In this document: one piece after another, positions 1 to 8,786 of the stretch
Layout: every line of letters begins with the position of its first letter
Numbering within the stretch: position 1 is the first letter of the stretch
From: Alphaproteobacteria bacterium
GTDB lineage: Bacteria; Pseudomonadota; Alphaproteobacteria; M2410
Reading direction: 5' to 3'
Assembly (NCBI GenBank): GCA_030614785.1
Contig: JAUWTJ010000012.1
Coordinates: 1-62,771, forward strand
Length of the DNA stretch: 62,771 nucleotides
Made by a program: the position numbers and the translations under genes
The notes under the pieces: generated by a model
What the model was told of the DNA's origin: nothing
The model's input: only the letters and a program-made list of their open reading frames with translations
Database searches by the model: none

Positions 1-2085
1 AGCCAGGCAGCGAGCGCGCGTGCACAGGCGAACAAATCTCACGATATGACGCAGAGCCAAGCGTGGGAAGAGTTCGATCAGCTGGTTGAACAGTCTGAGT
101 CTTCAATGATGGCGGCCCCTGCAGAAGCACTTGATCACGCCCGCACGGCAGAAGTGATTGCACTTACCCTGTCGACCTCGGCGAAATCACCTGAAGCGGT
201 AGCAACAAGCCTCTGGCTTCAGTCCGAGGCCTTGATCCGGACCAATCAAATTGGTGATGTGTTGCCTCTTCTCGACCGCGCCCTTGAAACCATTGAAGAG
301 GAAACTTCAAAAAGCAAACTTGGCGGAGATCTTCTTCTGGCTCGTGGGCGTGTGAGCAGACTGAGAGGACATGTGGAAACCGCACTGGAAAGTTTTCACG
401 AGGCCTATGAAATCTTCGCCGATCTCGGTATTGCCCGCAGCCAATCGATTGCCCTGCAAAGTGTTGGTTCAATTTACAATGACGCTCGATCCTTCGAAAG
501 GGCCCTCGAGTACTATGAGAGGGCCGACGAAGTATATTCTGACGATCCATCGCTGGACATATCCTCGGCCAACAACCGCGCCAATACCCTTAAGGAATTG
601 GGCCGCTTTGATGAAGCTCTCGAACAATTTTATCGCGCCCTGACGATCAGTTCAAAAATAAACAGCTCTCTTCTCGAAGCTCGCATTCTGACCAACTTGG
701 CGTCCCTGCAAATAGTGATGGGAAACCTGGAAGCAGCAGAGCTGAGCGCGGATGACGCGCTGGAATTGCTCCGGGGGAGCGATGACAACAACTGGTCCAG
801 GTTCATCTGGGGTGTCAAGGCGCAGGTCGCCTATCAGCGAGGCAATATCCGCGAAGCCGAGGGCGACCTCTCAACTGTTTTCGCTGATGTGAATTTGACG
901 CAGACGTCAGTCCCCTATCGCGACATGCACGAGATTGCCTATAAAATCTTTAGCACCGCCCGAGAAAGCGGTCTCGCGCTGCAGCACCTTGAGGCGTTCA
1001 AACGACTTGACGATCATGGGCGTGACATTTCGGCTTCTGCAAATATGGCACTCATGGGAGCGCAGTTCGATTTCGCAAATCAGGAACTTCAGATCCAGCA
1101 ACTCAAAACCGGGCAGCTGGAACGGGATATCCATTTGGCTGAAGCGCGGGCCAGACAGCATAGGCTGGTCCTTTACGCTGTACTGTTGCTTAGCCTTGTC
1201 GTCACTACCTCCATAACAATCGGCTATGTCTCGCTCAGACGTCACCGCAATGAAATCCGGGCAACCAATATCAACCTGCAAGAAATGATTGGCCTCCTGA
1301 ATATCGAGATCGAACGGCGCCACGAGACCGAGGCAGACTTGCGCAAGGCCAAGGAACAAGCCGAAAGCGCCAATCATGCCAAATCCCAATTTCTGGCCAA
1401 TATGAGCCATGAACTGCGGACACCCTTGAACGCAATCATCGGTTTCGCTGAAATTATCGCAAAGGAAATCATGGGTTCGAACGGCAAACCCGAATACCAG
1501 GACTACGCCAATGATATTCATATCAGTGGCCAACACTTGCTGTCCATGTTGAACGATGTGCTCGACATGTCCAGAATTGACGCCGGAAACCTGAATATAG
1601 ACGAATGCGATCTTGATCTTCACAGCCTGATCACAGAATCACTTCGTGGGTTCGAAGGAGAGACGCAACTCTCGGGAAAAACCCTGTCTCTTTCTCAGGA
1701 CGATCCCGATCTTATTGTTAAGGCTGATGAAAGAATGATGCGCCAGGTCCTCAACAACCTCCTCTCAAACGCAGTGAAATTCACGAACCCGAATGGCACA
1801 ATAGGTGTGCACGTAGAGATCATTCATGATGGCGAAGTTGCAATTGACATCCAGGATAATGGGGTCGGAATTCCAGCTGACAAACTCAACGCCATTATGG
1901 AACCGTTCAGTCAGGCTGAAGACTCATATTCTCGCTCACAAGGGGGGATTGGTCTTGGACTACCTATTGCTCGATCACTGGTCGAATTTCACGGTGGTCG
2001 CCTGACAGTCAAAAGCATTCCTGGTAAAGGAACGCAGGTGCGCATCCTGCTTCCCGGGTTGCGGGTTGTCCAAAAGGCCGCCTGA
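1..2085 (+). CDS. TPR-repeat membrane sensor histidine kinase (5' end outside window)
   Basis: Autophosphorylating sensor kinase of a two-component system. The first ATG is at 46, but the frame is open to the window edge and no ribosome binding site precedes that ATG, so the true start is probably outside. Counting from that ATG, residues ~50-330 are tetratricopeptide-like helical repeats. A hydrophobic segment at ~380-400 is followed by a coiled coil. A HisKA domain follows with the H-box MSHELRTPLNA (phospho-accepting His455). The HATPase_c domain has its N-box near 570 (NLLSNAVKFT), DNGVGIP near 605 and GIGLGL near 637. There is no receiver domain and no response regulator gene beside it. 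The TPR part is probably the sensory or protein-docking region, but the signal is unknown. The link to the downstream glycyl radical enzyme is positional only. Confidence 0.9.
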   Translation, partial: SQAASARAQANKSHDMTQSQAWEEFDQLVEQSESSMMAAPAEALDHARTAEVIALTLSTSAKSPEAVATSLWLQSEALIRTNQIGDVLPLLDRALETIEEETSKSKLGGDLLLARGRVSRLRGHVETALESFHEAYEIFADLGIARSQSIALQSVGSIYNDARSFERALEYYERADEVYSDDPSLDISSANNRANTLKELGRFDEALEQFYRALTISSKINSSLLEARILTNLASLQIVMGNLEAAELSADDALELLRGSDDNNWSRFIWGVKAQVAYQRGNIREAEGDLSTVFADVNLTQTSVPYRDMHEIAYKIFSTARESGLALQHLEAFKRLDDHGRDISASANMALMGAQFDFANQELQIQQLKTGQLERDIHLAEARARQHRLVLYAVLLLSLVVTTSITIGYVSLRRHRNEIRATNINLQEMIGLLNIEIERRHETEADLRKAKEQAESANHAKSQFLANMSHELRTPLNAIIGFAEIIAKEIMGSNGKPEYQDYANDIHISGQHLLSMLNDVLDMSRIDAGNLNIDECDLDLHSLITESLRGFEGETQLSGKTLSLSQDDPDLIVKADERMMRQVLNNLLSNAVKFTNPNGTIGVHVEIIHDGEVAIDIQDNGVGIPADKLNAIMEPFSQAEDSYSRSQGGIGLGLPIARSLVEFHGGRLTVKSIPGKGTQVRILLPGLRVVQKAA

Positions 2086-2181
2086 TCCAGTCCCCCCGTT
2101 ATCTCCTCAAATTAGTAGTCCACAACACGGTCCTCATAGTTTACACAGAATGAGACTGCTGCACTATTTGGCCCCCTGGAT

Positions 2182-2547
2182 ATGACATACGATCAGTTCA
2201 ATACGTTCTGCGGCGCACTTCCCGCGACCACCTATGTCGTCCAGTGGGGCGGCTCGCATGTCTGGAAGGTTGGCGGCAAAGTATTTGCTATTGGCGGTTG
2301 GGACGACGATGAGGCTGGAATTACATTCAAGACAAGCGACATAGCCTTTGAAATGCTGCAGGACCAGCCAGGCCTGCGCCCGGCGCCCTATCTTGCGTCA
2401 CGTGGCATGAAGTGGATCCAGCACTACGCCAAACCAGGGCTCGCCGACAAAGATTTGAAAGACTACATCCACCAATCTCATCGCATCGTTTCGTCCGGAC
2501 TGTCGAAAAAGAAGCAACGCGAGCTGGGACTCGTTCCGCTTTATTAG
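2182..2547 (+). CDS. MmcQ/YjbR family protein
   Basis: Small 121-residue protein of the MmcQ/YjbR (CyaY-like fold) family, often annotated as DNA-binding although its role is poorly known. Family features visible are the N-terminal MTYDQFNTFCGALP helix, the VWKVGGKVFAIGGW strand pair, the phenylalanine-lysine segment GITFKTS, and a C-terminal helix followed by a lysine-rich turn (SGLSKKKQRELGL). Length is normal for the family. It stands alone between the histidine kinase and the glycyl radical enzyme. The following ~155 bp are strongly AT-rich and probably carry the promoter of the next gene. Confidence 0.85.
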   Translation: MTYDQFNTFCGALPATTYVVQWGGSHVWKVGGKVFAIGGWDDDEAGITFKTSDIAFEMLQDQPGLRPAPYLASRGMKWIQHYAKPGLADKDLKDYIHQSHRIVSSGLSKKKQRELGLVPLY

Positions 2548-2704
2548 AACGCCCTGCCTGGTCATGGCTGCTGGCATGGAAAGATCCCAAAAAAACCTTT
2601 TCAATAAGGCAATAAGCGCATTCGGGTTGCTTGTTATTATCATTCTATATTATTTACTTTTTCTCATATACCTAAACAGTATATTCTGGTCTCTACTGTA
2701 ACAA

Positions 2705-5080
2705 ATGATGCCGTATTACATGAGGAGTGACCTTGTGAATGTTGAGCTGCAGCGTGAACATTTATTAGACGAGAGCGAGTGGGAGCCATCCGCTTTGGTT
2801 ATGAAGCTGGCGTCGGATCACACCAGCGCTGTGCCCTCTCTGGGCGCCGAAAGAGCGATCCACTACACTGAATACTACAAGCGTAATACCGAGACTTCAG
2901 CGGCAATGACAAAGGCCGGGGCACTGGCCTGGCATTTACAACAACGAACCCTCAACATCCATGAGGATGAGCTGATTGTCGGCAGCCACACCGAGCATCG
3001 CATCGGGGCGATTTGCCATGTCGAGCTGGCAGGCTATGCAATGCTGGAGGATCTCTTCCGGTTTGAGAAGAGAAAGGTCAACCCCCTTCATGTTGACCCG
3101 GCGGCCAAACGCAAGTTGATGCGCTCGGTCATCCCCTATTGGCTGACGCGCAACCTCGCGATGAAGGCTTTTCCGCTGCGTGAGCGCATGAAATATCTTG
3201 CCAGCCAATCCAAGGCCAAAGAGTTCACTATCAATGAGGCCGGCGGGATCGCCCACTTCCTTCCGGACTACGGCACGATCATTACTTTGGGAACAGAGGG
3301 CCTGCGCGCGCTCATCGACACACGGTTATCCGACCCTGGCCTGTCAGAAAGCCAGCGCGAACAACTGGCGGCCAACCTGATTGCCCTGGGGGCATTGGAA
3401 ACGTTCGCCGATCGCTACCGGGATCTGGCGCAGGAACAGGGGCGCGCCGACGTCGTCGAGTTGCTGACGAATGTCCCGCGCCAACCGGCCTCGTCGCTGC
3501 ATGAGGCCGTGCAGATGATCTGGTTCTTTCAAATGGTGATCCAGATCGAATCCATTGATCAGGGCATTAGCCTCGGGAGAATGGATCAATATCTCTATCC
3601 GCTCTACCTTCGCGAAAAGGCCAGTGGCCGCTTCGATGAACGCCACTTCAAGGATGTCTTTTGCGCCTTTTGCCTGAAATTATCAGAAGTCATTCCGCTG
3701 TTCTCTGAACGCATCACGCCGATGTTTTCCGGACTGCCAAATGGCCAGGCGCTCACGATTGGCGGCTGCGATAGCGACGGGAATGATGCGTCGAATGAAC
3801 TGACCTTCATGCTGCTTGACGTGCTCGACAAGTTCAAGACACGCCAACCAAACTGGCATGCCCGGCTGAGCAGCAAGTCGAGGGTTGATTATAGCCAGCG
3901 CGTCTTTGAAGTGATCGCTGGCGGCGGCGGATCCCCTGCCCTCTATAATGATGATGTCATCATCCCTTCGCTGGCCAGCCGGTTTGATGCGAAGCAACAT
4001 CTGTGGAACTACGCCACGGTAGGATGCGTGGAGCCTGCCCTTTCCGGGATCAGCTTTTCGTCCACGGACGCCGCCATATTCAACTACGCTCTGGTCCTGG
4101 AAACCGTTTTGTTGCGGGATGTTCTTAAACCGCGTAGCAAAAATGCCAAATCCATTTGCACGATGGATGAGCTCATCGGCGCTATTGAAAGCGAATTGCG
4201 GTGCCAGGTCGGACGCCTGAAGACCTGGCTGGATGGCATTGAACGCGCGAACAAGGACCGCCATCCCGTGCCGTTTTCATCCATGACTGTGAAAGGCTGT
4301 ATCGAGCGCGCCAGAGACCTTACCGATGGCGGCGCGGACTATAATGCCAGCGGGATCCAGGCCGTCGGCCTCGCCGATCTTGGTAATTCTCTTGCGGCGA
4401 TCGACACTCTGGTCTTCGACAGTAAAGAGATGACGCTGGAGACGCTTGCGTTGGCCTGCAAAAACAACTTCGCACAAGAGCCGTCGTTGAAGGCAAGACT
4501 GACGGCGATGGCCAAGTTCGGCAACGATGACGCCCGCGTCGATAACTACACCGGACAAATGGTGACACTTTTCGACCAGGTTATATCCGAAAAGGTCAAC
4601 ACGCGCGGCGGCCGCTGGATGCCGGGAGTCTATTCCATGACCTGTCACCAGACCATGGGTAAACAAATGTCGGCGCTGCCATCCGGACGATCCAAAGGTG
4701 AACCGCTGGCCGATGGCATCGCCCCCACTGATGGTAGCGATTGTCTGGGACCAACGGCAGCGCTGAATTCCGTGGCCAGGCTGGATCACTCGAGGCTTGC
4801 CAACGGGATCAATCTCAATCTGAAATTTGATGCCAATACCGTGAAAGGGACAAAGGGCCCTCTTCTTCTGGGCGGTCTTACCAAAGGGTATTTTACTCAA
4901 GGCGGCATGCAGGTCCAGATCAATGTGCTGGACCCGGCAGTTTTGATGGCGGCCAGGATGACGCCGGAAAAATATCGCAATCTTCTGGTACGCGTATCAG
5001 GATACAGCGCCTATTTCGTCGATCTGACCCCGGAAATGCAAGACGAGATCATCGCCCGAACGCGCCAGGGCGCAGGATAG
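2705..5080 (+). CDS. Glycyl radical enzyme of the dehydratase/decarboxylase type (PFL-like)
   Basis: Oxygen-sensitive radical enzyme of the pyruvate formate-lyase superfamily. The thiyl-radical motif is GCVEP with Cys441 and Glu443, and the C-terminal glycyl radical motif is RVSGYSA with Gly766. A cysteine two residues before a glutamate is typical of the eliminating or decarboxylating branches (glycerol/diol dehydratase, CutC, HypD, aryl-acetate decarboxylases), not of true PFL, which has adjacent cysteines. The length of 791 residues fits those branches. The 80-130 region (HRIGAICHVELAG) differs from the usual family pattern, so the substrate is not assigned. A GTG at 2735 lies 7 bases after AGGAG and may be the real start, giving 781 residues. 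The activase gene follows after 3 bp. Confidence 0.9.
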   Translation: MMPYYMRSDLVNVELQREHLLDESEWEPSALVMKLASDHTSAVPSLGAERAIHYTEYYKRNTETSAAMTKAGALAWHLQQRTLNIHEDELIVGSHTEHRIGAICHVELAGYAMLEDLFRFEKRKVNPLHVDPAAKRKLMRSVIPYWLTRNLAMKAFPLRERMKYLASQSKAKEFTINEAGGIAHFLPDYGTIITLGTEGLRALIDTRLSDPGLSESQREQLAANLIALGALETFADRYRDLAQEQGRADVVELLTNVPRQPASSLHEAVQMIWFFQMVIQIESIDQGISLGRMDQYLYPLYLREKASGRFDERHFKDVFCAFCLKLSEVIPLFSERITPMFSGLPNGQALTIGGCDSDGNDASNELTFMLLDVLDKFKTRQPNWHARLSSKSRVDYSQRVFEVIAGGGGSPALYNDDVIIPSLASRFDAKQHLWNYATVGCVEPALSGISFSSTDAAIFNYALVLETVLLRDVLKPRSKNAKSICTMDELIGAIESELRCQVGRLKTWLDGIERANKDRHPVPFSSMTVKGCIERARDLTDGGADYNASGIQAVGLADLGNSLAAIDTLVFDSKEMTLETLALACKNNFAQEPSLKARLTAMAKFGNDDARVDNYTGQMVTLFDQVISEKVNTRGGRWMPGVYSMTCHQTMGKQMSALPSGRSKGEPLADGIAPTDGSDCLGPTAALNSVARLDHSRLANGINLNLKFDANTVKGTKGPLLLGGLTKGYFTQGGMQVQINVLDPAVLMAARMTPEKYRNLLVRVSGYSAYFVDLTPEMQDEIIARTRQGAG

Positions 5081-5083
5081 TCA

Positions 5084-5983
5084 ATGAGACAGCTGAGCGC
5101 GCCGATCTTCGACATCCAGAGATTTTCCATTCATGACGGACCAGGAATAAGAACTCTGGTTTTCTTCAAGGGATGCAATCTTCATTGTGCCTGGTGTCAA
5201 AACCCGGAGTCGCAGGATGTGGAGCCTCTTGTTGCTTTCTATGCGGATCGATGCAACGGATCCTTCGATTGCCTGAAGGCTTGTCCACAGGACGCCATAA
5301 ACCGCGATGGATTTCGCATCAACCATACAAAGTGCGACAATTGCCTGGCCTGTGTCGAGGCCTGCTCACGCAGTGCCTTACGGCCCATCGGCGAACACAT
5401 GTCGCCGGAACATTTGTTCGCTACCCTGGTGGCCGACTTGCCCTACTATCGCAGCAGTGGCGGCGGCGTAACCTTTTCAGGCGGAGAACCGACACTTTAT
5501 CCAAAATTCATCGATCAAATGCTTGATCTGTGCAACGACGAGGGTATTCACACAGCCATGGAGACCTGCGGCACTTACTCCCCTGACCGCTGGGCGCCCA
5601 TTCTGAAGAAACTGGATCTTGTCTATTTCGATCTAAAGATTATCGACCGCGAGCAGCATAAAGCGGCGACCGGGCGCGACAACAGCCAAATCCTTGCCAA
5701 TGCCCGCTTGCTCGTTGAAACAGGAATACCGGTCGAGTTTCGCCTGCCCCTGGTTGAAGGTTACACGGATGACCGGGAAAACCTGCAAGACACAGCAGAT
5801 TTCCTGAAGGCGCTGAACCAAAACCGGCTTCATCTTCTGAGCTATCACAATATGGGAGAGACCAAGATCGATATTATCAACGGCAGCCAGAACAAGCTGG
5901 GCCTGAAGACCTACGATGCCACCCGGTTTGCGCAGATCAGGGAATGGTTCACCGAGCGCAATATCGAAATTTGTGATGAATGA
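5084..5983 (+). CDS. Glycyl-radical enzyme activating protein (radical SAM)
   Basis: Activase that installs the glycyl radical on the enzyme encoded immediately upstream. The radical-SAM cluster motif GCNLHCAWC places Cys31, Cys35 and Cys38 close to the N-terminus, as in PflA-type activases. An inserted ferredoxin domain at about residues 55-100 has two four-cysteine motifs (one ending CLKACP, one reading CDNCLACVEAC), the architecture seen in activases of glycerol dehydratase and aryl-acetate decarboxylases and absent from the short PflA of E. coli. SAM-binding GGEPTLYP follows. The 3-bp spacing and AGGA ahead of the ATG indicate translational coupling. The gene ends convergently with the DUF3237 gene, only 18 bp away. 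Confidence 0.93.
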   Translation: MRQLSAPIFDIQRFSIHDGPGIRTLVFFKGCNLHCAWCQNPESQDVEPLVAFYADRCNGSFDCLKACPQDAINRDGFRINHTKCDNCLACVEACSRSALRPIGEHMSPEHLFATLVADLPYYRSSGGGVTFSGGEPTLYPKFIDQMLDLCNDEGIHTAMETCGTYSPDRWAPILKKLDLVYFDLKIIDREQHKAATGRDNSQILANARLLVETGIPVEFRLPLVEGYTDDRENLQDTADFLKALNQNRLHLLSYHNMGETKIDIINGSQNKLGLKTYDATRFAQIREWFTERNIEICDE

Positions 5984-6001
5984 AGCAAAACGGCAATTTC
6001 T

Positions 6002-6496
6002 TTACTTGATCTCATAGATCGACATGCCGACCATGCCGGGCTGATACCAGCCGGTGCCAACGGCAACAATGGAATTGAGCCAGCCGTATTTCTCTGAACC
6101 CGTTTCAAAAACGGTTCGCTCGCGAAAATAGTAGTCGGAGGGATCTGCGGTGCCCGACAAAACCGCTTTGGCCATCTCGCGGCTGTATTTCAGGAAGCCT
6201 TCGCTCCTCATATAAATCAGCTCATCATCGGTGGTACGCAGCACAACACGAACATCAAGTTCACCGATACCGTCGGGGCGCACCAGAAACCAGTCGGCCC
6301 CGTTTGGCAAGATCACACCCTCAAGGCGCTCACCCCGAAACACACCGCGATCGCCGATCAGAATCTGGCGACTGCCCTTCGGCGTGGCCCCGACATCAAG
6401 CGGTTCTTGCAGGTGGACCATCATGTCAAACAGATGCACCGTTTCAAGGTCGAGAGTCTTGAGATAATTCAGGGACTCATTACTGATCTTGTTCAT
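6002..6496 (-). CDS. DUF3237 (UPF0311) family protein
   Basis: Protein of 164 residues matching the DUF3237 beta-barrel family. Visible family features are the glycine-rich GDRGVFRGERLEGVILPNGADWFLV-type core (residues ~45-70), the DVRVVLRTTDDELIYM strand pair, and the YYFRE...FETGSEKYGWLNSIVAVGTG C-terminal half. No catalytic function is established for the family, although members often sit in aromatic or steroid degradation loci. The ATG at 6496 is preferred over a longer reading frame because the extra 39 residues would run back through the preceding gene's stop region with no similarity. It is the last gene of the long minus-strand operon and starts 26 bp after its upstream neighbour. 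Confidence 0.8.
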   Translation of the reverse strand: MNKISNESLNYLKTLDLETVHLFDMMVHLQEPLDVGATPKGSRQILIGDRGVFRGERLEGVILPNGADWFLVRPDGIGELDVRVVLRTTDDELIYMRSEGFLKYSREMAKAVLSGTADPSDYYFRERTVFETGSEKYGWLNSIVAVGTGWYQPGMVGMSIYEIK

Positions 6497-6522
6497 ACTT
6501 TCGCCTTTCGCCTGCGCATCTC

Positions 6523-7683
6523 CTAATCGGGAAGAATGTAAATCATCCCGTTGGCATCGGATGAGGCGATGACGCCGGTTCTGAACCGCCCGTCGATGAA
6601 ACGCCCCTCGCAATCCTGGCCCTCATAGCCGCACATCAAGGCCGGACCCTTGACCGTGACCTCCGCTGACTCGACAAGTTCCCAAAGCGCCTGAATCGGC
6701 TCGCCGTTGCGCGGATCTGACGGCACGACGTGGGCATTGGTGAGAGGAATGCCCACGGCTTCATCAAGATACCATTGTGGATGGGAAACGAAAATCGCAC
6801 CTGTTTCGGCAAGACCAAACATGGTCAGCGCCGCCGCGCCAAAAGACTTGCCGACCCGCTGGCGGTCGCCTGGACTGAACAGCCCTTCAGTGCTCAGAAC
6901 CACCGCGTCCAGGACACCTCTGGCCTTTTTGACAGCCCGCTTCGCATCACGTGTTGCAGCAACCGCTGACGCCAGATCCATAACGGCCGTTCCCGGCTGG
7001 TATTTCACAATCGTCTCCGCAAGAGCTTCCCCGGACGCATCTGAAGCGACAATCACAGGCACTCCAACAAAAAGCGGCGCCAGAACCGAAAGCAGGCCGT
7101 CCCAGCGATCAAGCGGCAGAACCGCAAGCCAGGATCTGTCTCGCTGCGGCCTCAGAAAGCTGACAAGCGAGATGCTCGCTGCCAGAAGAGATCGATGGCT
7201 GTGATTGACCAGCGCGCTCCTGCCAGGGATCGTCACCGCAGCCTTTTTCAAGTCGTCCGACTTTGGATGGGCAGGATCGGTGCTGTTTGACGATGCGACA
7301 ATCTCAAGTTCAGCGAGATTATATTCGCTTTTGAAAGCGATTGCAGCCGCTTCCAGATCCTCGTCAGCGCCGACAATGCGTGTCTGCACACCTGCCGAAA
7401 GGGCTGCCAGCAAACGGATGACCGCATCGACACTGAGCGCGCCCGGCAATACCGCCCGGCTCGCCCCGGTCCTGGTCAACGCTTCGGCTGTGCCCACAAC
7501 TTGTCTTTGGAGTTCGGCGAAGCTGATCTCGCCCGCATCACTCACCAGCGCCGCCCTATCGGGTTTGTCGCGGGCGTGGGCATCGACGCACAGTTCGGTG
7601 GCGCTATAGGGCGGAATACCTGCGACCCGGTCGATGGCGTCCGGCCAGTACCACGAAGGCGTAATTGCAATTGTTTTTGGCAT
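6523..7683 (-). CDS. Degenerate, C-terminally truncated AMP-forming acyl-CoA synthetase-like protein
   Basis: 386-residue relative of the ANL superfamily (acyl-CoA synthetases). N-terminal homology is clear from SYWWPD-like start residues, an AERSYAE-equivalent (GEISFAELQRQV), and the A5 motif FGLAETGA. Three things normally needed for adenylate formation are missing. The Thr/Ser/Gly-rich P-loop is reduced to a short GRSALVNHSHRSLL segment. The RTGD aspartate that binds the ribose is replaced in FRTGV. The protein stops at the hinge, so the C-terminal domain with the catalytic lysine is absent. The reading frame is intact and well embedded in the operon, so this may be a pseudoenzyme rather than a decaying gene. 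Confidence 0.75.
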   Translation of the reverse strand: MPKTIAITPSWYWPDAIDRVAGIPPYSATELCVDAHARDKPDRAALVSDAGEISFAELQRQVVGTAEALTRTGASRAVLPGALSVDAVIRLLAALSAGVQTRIVGADEDLEAAAIAFKSEYNLAELEIVASSNSTDPAHPKSDDLKKAAVTIPGRSALVNHSHRSLLAASISLVSFLRPQRDRSWLAVLPLDRWDGLLSVLAPLFVGVPVIVASDASGEALAETIVKYQPGTAVMDLASAVAATRDAKRAVKKARGVLDAVVLSTEGLFSPGDRQRVGKSFGAAALTMFGLAETGAIFVSHPQWYLDEAVGIPLTNAHVVPSDPRNGEPIQALWELVESAEVTVKGPALMCGYEGQDCEGRFIDGRFRTGVIASSDANGMIYILPD

Positions 7684-7697
7684 GCCTCAATATCCCG

Positions 7698-8183
7698 TTA
7701 CAAATGTAATGCGGCACCAAGCAGGACCGCAAATAGCGCAAGCGCAAGCTCTATACGGACAGTAATATCCATACGGACAATTGCGCGCCCGACCCGCTGC
7801 CTTTCTCGCCCAACCTCTTCCTCTGTCATTGAGGATGACACCCTGATATGCATTTCCGGATGGATATAAAACGACAGCAGAGCAAGGATCAAAACCAGAG
7901 CCAACCATACACTGCCCAGGATGATGAGAACAATCGTCTCAGGGCTGCCTGGTACGATTGGTCGCGCCAGGGCAAGTCCCGTGAGCAAGAGGAGCGCAAG
8001 GCACAGACACGACCACCAGCGATAGCGATGCCCGGCCTTCTGGCACACCACGGCTACCTGCGACGGGCGCATCGAGGCTTGCGCGTGTCTAAGCACAAGT
8101 TCCATGATGATCGCCCCGCCCACATAGATTGACCACGCCAGGACATGAATTGTCGCCAGGAGTGTTGTCAAAAGAGTTTCCAT
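7698..8183 (-). CDS. Four-helix CopD-like membrane protein
   Basis: 161-residue integral membrane protein with about four hydrophobic helices. The first helix carries a histidine and a glycine pair (ATIHVLAWSIYVGGAIIMELVL), the same pattern as the first helix of the adjacent upstream protein and of CopD-type membrane proteins. A loop of charged residues (SSMTEEEVGRERQRVGR) precedes the last helix. It is evidently a tandem paralogue of the 8205-8732 gene, 21 bp away. Conserved membrane histidines make haem or copper binding conceivable. Its function is not known; a role as membrane partner of the nearby molybdoenzymes is inference only. Confidence 0.7.
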   Translation of the reverse strand: METLLTTLLATIHVLAWSIYVGGAIIMELVLRHAQASMRPSQVAVVCQKAGHRYRWWSCLCLALLLLTGLALARPIVPGSPETIVLIILGSVWLALVLILALLSFYIHPEMHIRVSSSMTEEEVGRERQRVGRAIVRMDITVRIELALALFAVLLGAALHL

Positions 8184-8204
8184 CAGACCGGTTCCCGCGC
8201 CACA

Positions 8205-8732
8205 TCAGAACAAGCCTCCCCGGGAAAGCGATGCGCCGAGAAGCGTAACGATAATCGCGAGCACAAGGTCAGCCCGGGTTAGATGTTGAATCCAGGTTGC
8301 TGCTTTCATCTTGGCGTCCCTGTCCCGAGTGACGAGGGCCTGATTGCTGCCCGGCTGCAATTTTCCTTGCAACGTAGGCCGGAAAATAAACGTGATGAGG
8401 CCGCCATTGATCGCCAGAACGACCCAGAGGAAGAACATCGTCCACAGAGTCCGCCCATAACTGTCAGCCATGGACAGACCGTCAGAATTCAACATGCCGT
8501 TCATTTGCAGACGAAGCACTCCAGTTATCAAGATAAGCGCAAGGGAACTCCACACCAGGACCAGAAATCTGTTGGAGGTCTTCTCTCCCATGATCTGTGC
8601 CTGAGCCGGGGGAATTGAGGCCTGCGCCGGAGCCAGAACAAATTCCATGGCAACAGCGCCGCCCACATAAACGGCGACGGACAGGTCATGGACAAAGCCC
8701 AACGTCAGAACAATCCAGTCATACCCGGTCAT
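8205..8732 (-). CDS. Four-helix CopD-like membrane protein
   Basis: 175-residue membrane protein paralogous to the next gene of the operon. Both share a first helix with a His and GGA(V/I)xMExVL, followed by an AQAS(I/M)xPxQ turn. Further helices lie near residues 55-75, 95-120 and 150-170, and a second histidine sits just before the last helix (WIQHLTRADLVLA). The start at 8732 is chosen because CAGGAG lies 8 bases upstream; a longer frame has no such site. It follows the nitroreductase-fold gene by 54 bp. CopD-family proteins are associated with copper handling, but the sequence gives no direct metal-binding cluster here. Confidence 0.7.
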   Translation of the reverse strand: MTGYDWIVLTLGFVHDLSVAVYVGGAVAMEFVLAPAQASIPPAQAQIMGEKTSNRFLVLVWSSLALILITGVLRLQMNGMLNSDGLSMADSYGRTLWTMFFLWVVLAINGGLITFIFRPTLQGKLQPGSNQALVTRDRDAKMKAATWIQHLTRADLVLAIIVTLLGASLSRGGLF

Positions 8733-8786
8733 AGTGTCAACTCCTGAACTCTTTACTCGGCACCCTTCCAATCAATCCCCGTCTGA

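Noticed and set aside
2705-5080. True pyruvate formate-lyase or a fumarate-adding synthase (BssA/AssA)
   Set aside because: Single Cys followed by Val-Glu excludes the adjacent-cysteine PFL type, and the Glu is typical of eliminating or decarboxylating enzymes; no small Bss-type subunits are encoded nearby.
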